Shown here: piece after piece, positions 6,383 to 8,361 of the stretch
Layout of the letters: the number at the start of each line of letters is the position of its first letter
Numbering within the stretch: the first letter of the stretch is position 1
Assembly (NCBI GenBank): GCA_964387865.1
Contig: CAYLXC010000031.1
Location: 1 to 8,361 of the forward strand
DNA: 8,361 nucleotides
Origin: CAYLXC01 sp964387865
GTDB lineage: Bacteria; Patescibacteriota; Microgenomatia; Daviesbacterales; UBA10151
Reading direction: 5' to 3'
Notes under the pieces: generated by a model
What the model saw: only the letters and a program-made list of their open reading frames with translations
The model's database searches: none
What the model was told of the DNA's origin: nothing
Translations under genes and position numbers: made by a program

Positions 6383-6412
6383 TTGACAAATCTATGTAAT
6401 AATGTATACGAT
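6383..6412 (+). promoter_or_regulatory. candidate sigma70-type promoter for the HTH-fibre gene
   Basis: A perfect TTGACA (6383-6388) is followed by TATACG (6405-6410, 16-base spacer) or TACGAT (6407-6412, 18-base spacer) as the -10 hexamer. Transcription would start near 6417-6420, immediately before the hairpin at 6421-6453. It lies in the 187-base gap after the ATPase operon, so the downstream gene probably has its own promoter. Confidence 0.55.
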
Positions 6413-6420
6413 GAGTAAAG

Positions 6421-6453
6421 AATCTATGCAAAAAGCAGACGGATGCATAGATT
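6421..6453 (+). promoter_or_regulatory. 5' leader hairpin with loop AAGCAGACGG
   Basis: AATCTATGCA (6421-6430) pairs perfectly with TGCATAGATT (6444-6453) around a 13-base loop that contains AAGCAGACGG (6433-6442). Only four T follow, so it is not a good terminator. It would be the first structure of the mRNA and ends 25 bases before the ATG at 6479. The same 10-mer is the entire loop of the hairpin at 138-171, where the stem sequence is unrelated. The function is unknown. Confidence 0.6.
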
Positions 6454-6478
6454 TTAAAGGTAAAACTCATTTAAAAAA

Positions 6479-8361
6479 ATGGCTAAACCGTCTGCAAACC
6501 TACTCAAAATTGGTCAAACTTCAAAGCTTCTTCATGTCTCTGTTGATACCCTAAGAAGATGGGAAAAGGCAGGTAAAATTACCCCTATAAGAACTCCCGG
6601 AGGAACTAGATTATATTCTTTGGATGAACTAAAGAAATTTAAGCCAAAGGATATTGAAAATTTTAGGGTCAGCACATTAAGCACTGAGGAATTATTAGAA
6701 AGATCTTCTGAACCAGGAATCGAAACTTCACCATGGGAACTCGAAAAAGAGAATGCTGAGGAACGAAGAGTGGATGCAGATTTATTCCCACTTGAGCCTG
6801 AAACAAAGACTCCAAGCATGATTAATCCAACTTTACTGAAGAAATTTTTACTAGGGTCAGGAGCAATTTTAGGAATTTTTTTAAGCATAAGTTCTTTGAT
6901 TACTCTCTCTTACTTATCGTATCCTAAACAAACAGCTCAACTTTTCAAGAACAATATTGCACAAGGTGTTTTTGCTCCTTTCCATAAACTAGCAGAGGAA
7001 AGTGTGGCTATTATTGCTCCTCAAAAGGCTAAGGAACTAGGATTTATTCCACTAGAGGAGCCTCCACCTATTCAACCTCAGCAACTTACTAAAACCTCTG
7101 ATGTACTGGCCGAAACGGCCAGTCCCCAGTTTCTAGAGGTTAATGCTGATACACAAATAAACGGAGATTTAACTGTGCGTGACACAATAAATAATCTGAC
7201 TTTAGAAGCAACTCCTTCTGCATCAACTTTCCAGGCAATATCAGGAGCCACAACATTAAATGTAACAAACTCAGCTACAATAGATCAAGATATATCAACT
7301 CAATCCTCTCCTAGCTTTGTTGCCCTTAATCTCTCTGGAACATCGAATCAGCTAATCTGGCAATCCGGTGGACCAACTGGAACCTTGACTTGGACACCTA
7401 CAGCCACAAGAACTATTAATTTTCCAGATGCATCAGGTGAAGTATCATTACTAGGACAAACTATATCAAACTCAGAACTTCAGAATTCCTCAATAACTGT
7501 TTCTGCAGGAACCAACCTTTCGGGAGGCGGCTCTGTTTCTTTAGGTGGATCAACAACATTGAATTTGAAGGATTCAATTTCCCTTTCGGGTACCCTTACA
7601 GTCTCCGGAACAACTACTTTTAACAGTGTCACCTATACCTGGCCTTCTTCTCAGGGATCCTCAGATACAATTCTTACTAATAACGGTTCGGGCACGCTTA
7701 CATGGAATTCAAGCTCATCACTATCCGGAGGCTGGACTGATGATGGCACTATTGTAAGACTTAGTACTTCTTCTGACTCAGTTGGTATTGGTACTTCTTC
7801 ACCAGGATCTAAATTGGGAATTATTGGAAATGTGGGAATTGGTTCTAGTTTTGGATTAGTTGCGATACCTTCCAATGGCTTAGCTGTTGAGGGAAATGTA
7901 GGTATAGGAACAACTACCACTTCTACTGCTCGTCTTAGTGTTACCTTAGATGATGGTTTGGCATCTGGTGAACATGCAATTGCCCATTTTCATAGAGGTG
8001 AAAATTCCGGGATTATCCTTGGATACAGAGGAAATGGTAATAGTATTACCGGAGGATATTTAAGATCTCTTAACACCACAGATCTTTTCCTGGGAACTAG
8101 CAGTTTGGGACAGACTATAACCATAAGAGATAGTGGTAATGTAGGTATTGGTACTACATCTCCTACTTATCCCTTACATGTAATAGGTAATGTGGGAATA
8201 GGATCCTCACTTACTCTAACAGGACTCGGAGTATTAAATGGAGGTCTTAATGTAGTAGGATATTCTAACCTAACAGGTAATGTAGGTATAGGTCAATCAT
8301 TAACTCTAACTTCTGCCGGAGTATTTAATGCAGGTATATCTGTAACAGGACATTCTCAAGT
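6479..8361 (+). CDS. HTH - membrane helix - GIGTT-repeat fibre-like surface protein (partial, 3' end cut off)
   Basis: The frame is open from ATG 6479 to the window end (627 codons, no stop). Residues 11-54 match a MerR/excisionase-like winged helix: IGQTSKLLHVSVDTLRRWEK, then TPGGTRLYSLDELKKF. Residues 55-120 are an acidic, low-complexity linker. Residues about 123-148 form one membrane helix (LLGSGAILGIFLSISSLITL) preceded by Lys-Lys, so the HTH should face the cytoplasm and the rest the outside. A Pro-rich stretch (about 192-200) follows, then Ser/Thr/Gly-rich beta regions typical of tail-fibre-like proteins (GTNLSGGGSVSLGG) and six GNVGIG-type repeats from 435 on. Such proteins often end in a beta-domain or S74-type chaperone; the end is not visible. 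Probable roles, by inference: surface fibre or adhesin, possibly with a sensing or self-regulating DNA-binding domain. No Shine-Dalgarno site at normal spacing. Confidence 0.85.
   Translation, partial: MAKPSANLLKIGQTSKLLHVSVDTLRRWEKAGKITPIRTPGGTRLYSLDELKKFKPKDIENFRVSTLSTEELLERSSEPGIETSPWELEKENAEERRVDADLFPLEPETKTPSMINPTLLKKFLLGSGAILGIFLSISSLITLSYLSYPKQTAQLFKNNIAQGVFAPFHKLAEESVAIIAPQKAKELGFIPLEEPPPIQPQQLTKTSDVLAETASPQFLEVNADTQINGDLTVRDTINNLTLEATPSASTFQAISGATTLNVTNSATIDQDISTQSSPSFVALNLSGTSNQLIWQSGGPTGTLTWTPTATRTINFPDASGEVSLLGQTISNSELQNSSITVSAGTNLSGGGSVSLGGSTTLNLKDSISLSGTLTVSGTTTFNSVTYTWPSSQGSSDTILTNNGSGTLTWNSSSSLSGGWTDDGTIVRLSTSSDSVGIGTSSPGSKLGIIGNVGIGSSFGLVAIPSNGLAVEGNVGIGTTTTSTARLSVTLDDGLASGEHAIAHFHRGENSGIILGYRGNGNSITGGYLRSLNTTDLFLGTSSLGQTITIRDSGNVGIGTTSPTYPLHVIGNVGIGSSLTLTGLGVLNGGLNVVGYSNLTGNVGIGQSLTLTSAGVFNAGISVTGHSQ
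7105..7123. repeat. GC-rich perfect hairpin inside the fibre gene
   Basis: ACTGGCCG (7105-7112) and CGGCCAGT (7116-7123) are exact complements around the loop AAA. It is unusually GC-rich for its surroundings and encodes LAETAS at the junction of the Pro-rich linker and the fibre region. No U-run follows, so it is not an intrinsic terminator. Confidence 0.5.
7781..8314 (+). repeat. GNVGIG-type protein repeats in the fibre gene
   Basis: Six units begin at residues 435 (SVGIGTSSP context, at 7781), 450 (7826), 472 (7892), 553 (8135), 570 (8186) and 600 (8276). The best is GNVGIGTTSP at 8135. The last two are followed by near-identical SLTLT...GV.N.G segments, suggesting recent duplication of a ~30-residue unit. 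The motif is common in phage tail-fibre-like and metagenomic surface proteins. The array probably continues beyond the window. Confidence 0.85.

Noticed and set aside
6237..6470. Open frame of 77 codons on the - strand spanning the gap after atpC
   Set aside because: It overlaps the end of atpC, the promoter and the hairpin; no recognisable motif and an AT-driven composition.
6532..6888. Open frame of 118 codons on the - strand
   Set aside because: It is the antisense of the HTH-membrane part of the gene starting at 6479, which has recognisable domains; the antisense product is Ser/Leu-rich with no motif.
7651..7920. Open frame of 89 codons on the - strand, Pro/Glu-rich
   Set aside because: It is antisense to the GNVGIG-repeat region; its regular Pro-Ile-Pro-Thr pattern is the mirror of the repeat coding.
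1..8361. tRNA, rRNA or transposase genes
   Set aside because: No cloverleaf, rRNA core sequence or transposase motif was seen on either strand.

Overview
The window reads as a piece of an AT-rich, compact bacterial genome, most likely a Candidate Phyla Radiation lineage of the Microgenomates type. That placement is an inference from short, divergent F1-ATPase subunits, overlapping genes, near absence of Shine-Dalgarno sites and a GIGTT-repeat surface protein; no taxonomic marker is present. TGA ends three genes (positions 1763, 4611, 6291), so the code-25 lineages that read TGA as glycine do not fit.

Layout, all on the + strand. Positions 2-67 hold the last 21 codons of an unidentified gene. 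Positions 68-225 hold a candidate promoter, a strong hairpin with a U-run, and a second candidate promoter. Positions 226-6291 are a seven-gene F1-type ATPase operon in canonical order: a c-like membrane protein, b (atpF), delta (atpH), alpha (atpA), gamma (atpG), beta (atpD) and epsilon (atpC). Positions 6292-6478 hold a candidate promoter and a second 5' hairpin. From 6479 to the window end runs an open reading frame (627 codons, no stop reached) that joins a MerR/excisionase-like DNA-binding domain, one membrane helix and an outward-facing fibre-like region with GNVGIG repeats.

The main point of interest is the ATPase locus. The beta subunit keeps the catalytic residues and alpha keeps its arginine finger, so ATP hydrolysis looks possible. 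No subunit a is encoded here. The subunit c position is taken by a 266-residue exported protein whose last ~70 residues look like a c-subunit hairpin (cytoplasmic Arg-Asn-Pro loop) without the ion-binding carboxylate. Its exported beta-rich part resembles the terminal domain of GIGTT-repeat surface proteins, the class encoded directly downstream. One reading is an F1 motor coupled to a membrane ring that carries surface domains instead of pumping ions. This is a hypothesis. It depends on whether the rest of the genome encodes subunit a and an ordinary subunit c.

The second point is regulatory. Both intergenic regions have a TTGACA-type promoter followed about nine bases later by a perfect hairpin, and both hairpin loops contain the same 10-mer AAGCAGACGG although the stems differ. 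This suggests a shared leader-RNA element or another repeated signal linking the operon and the fibre gene.
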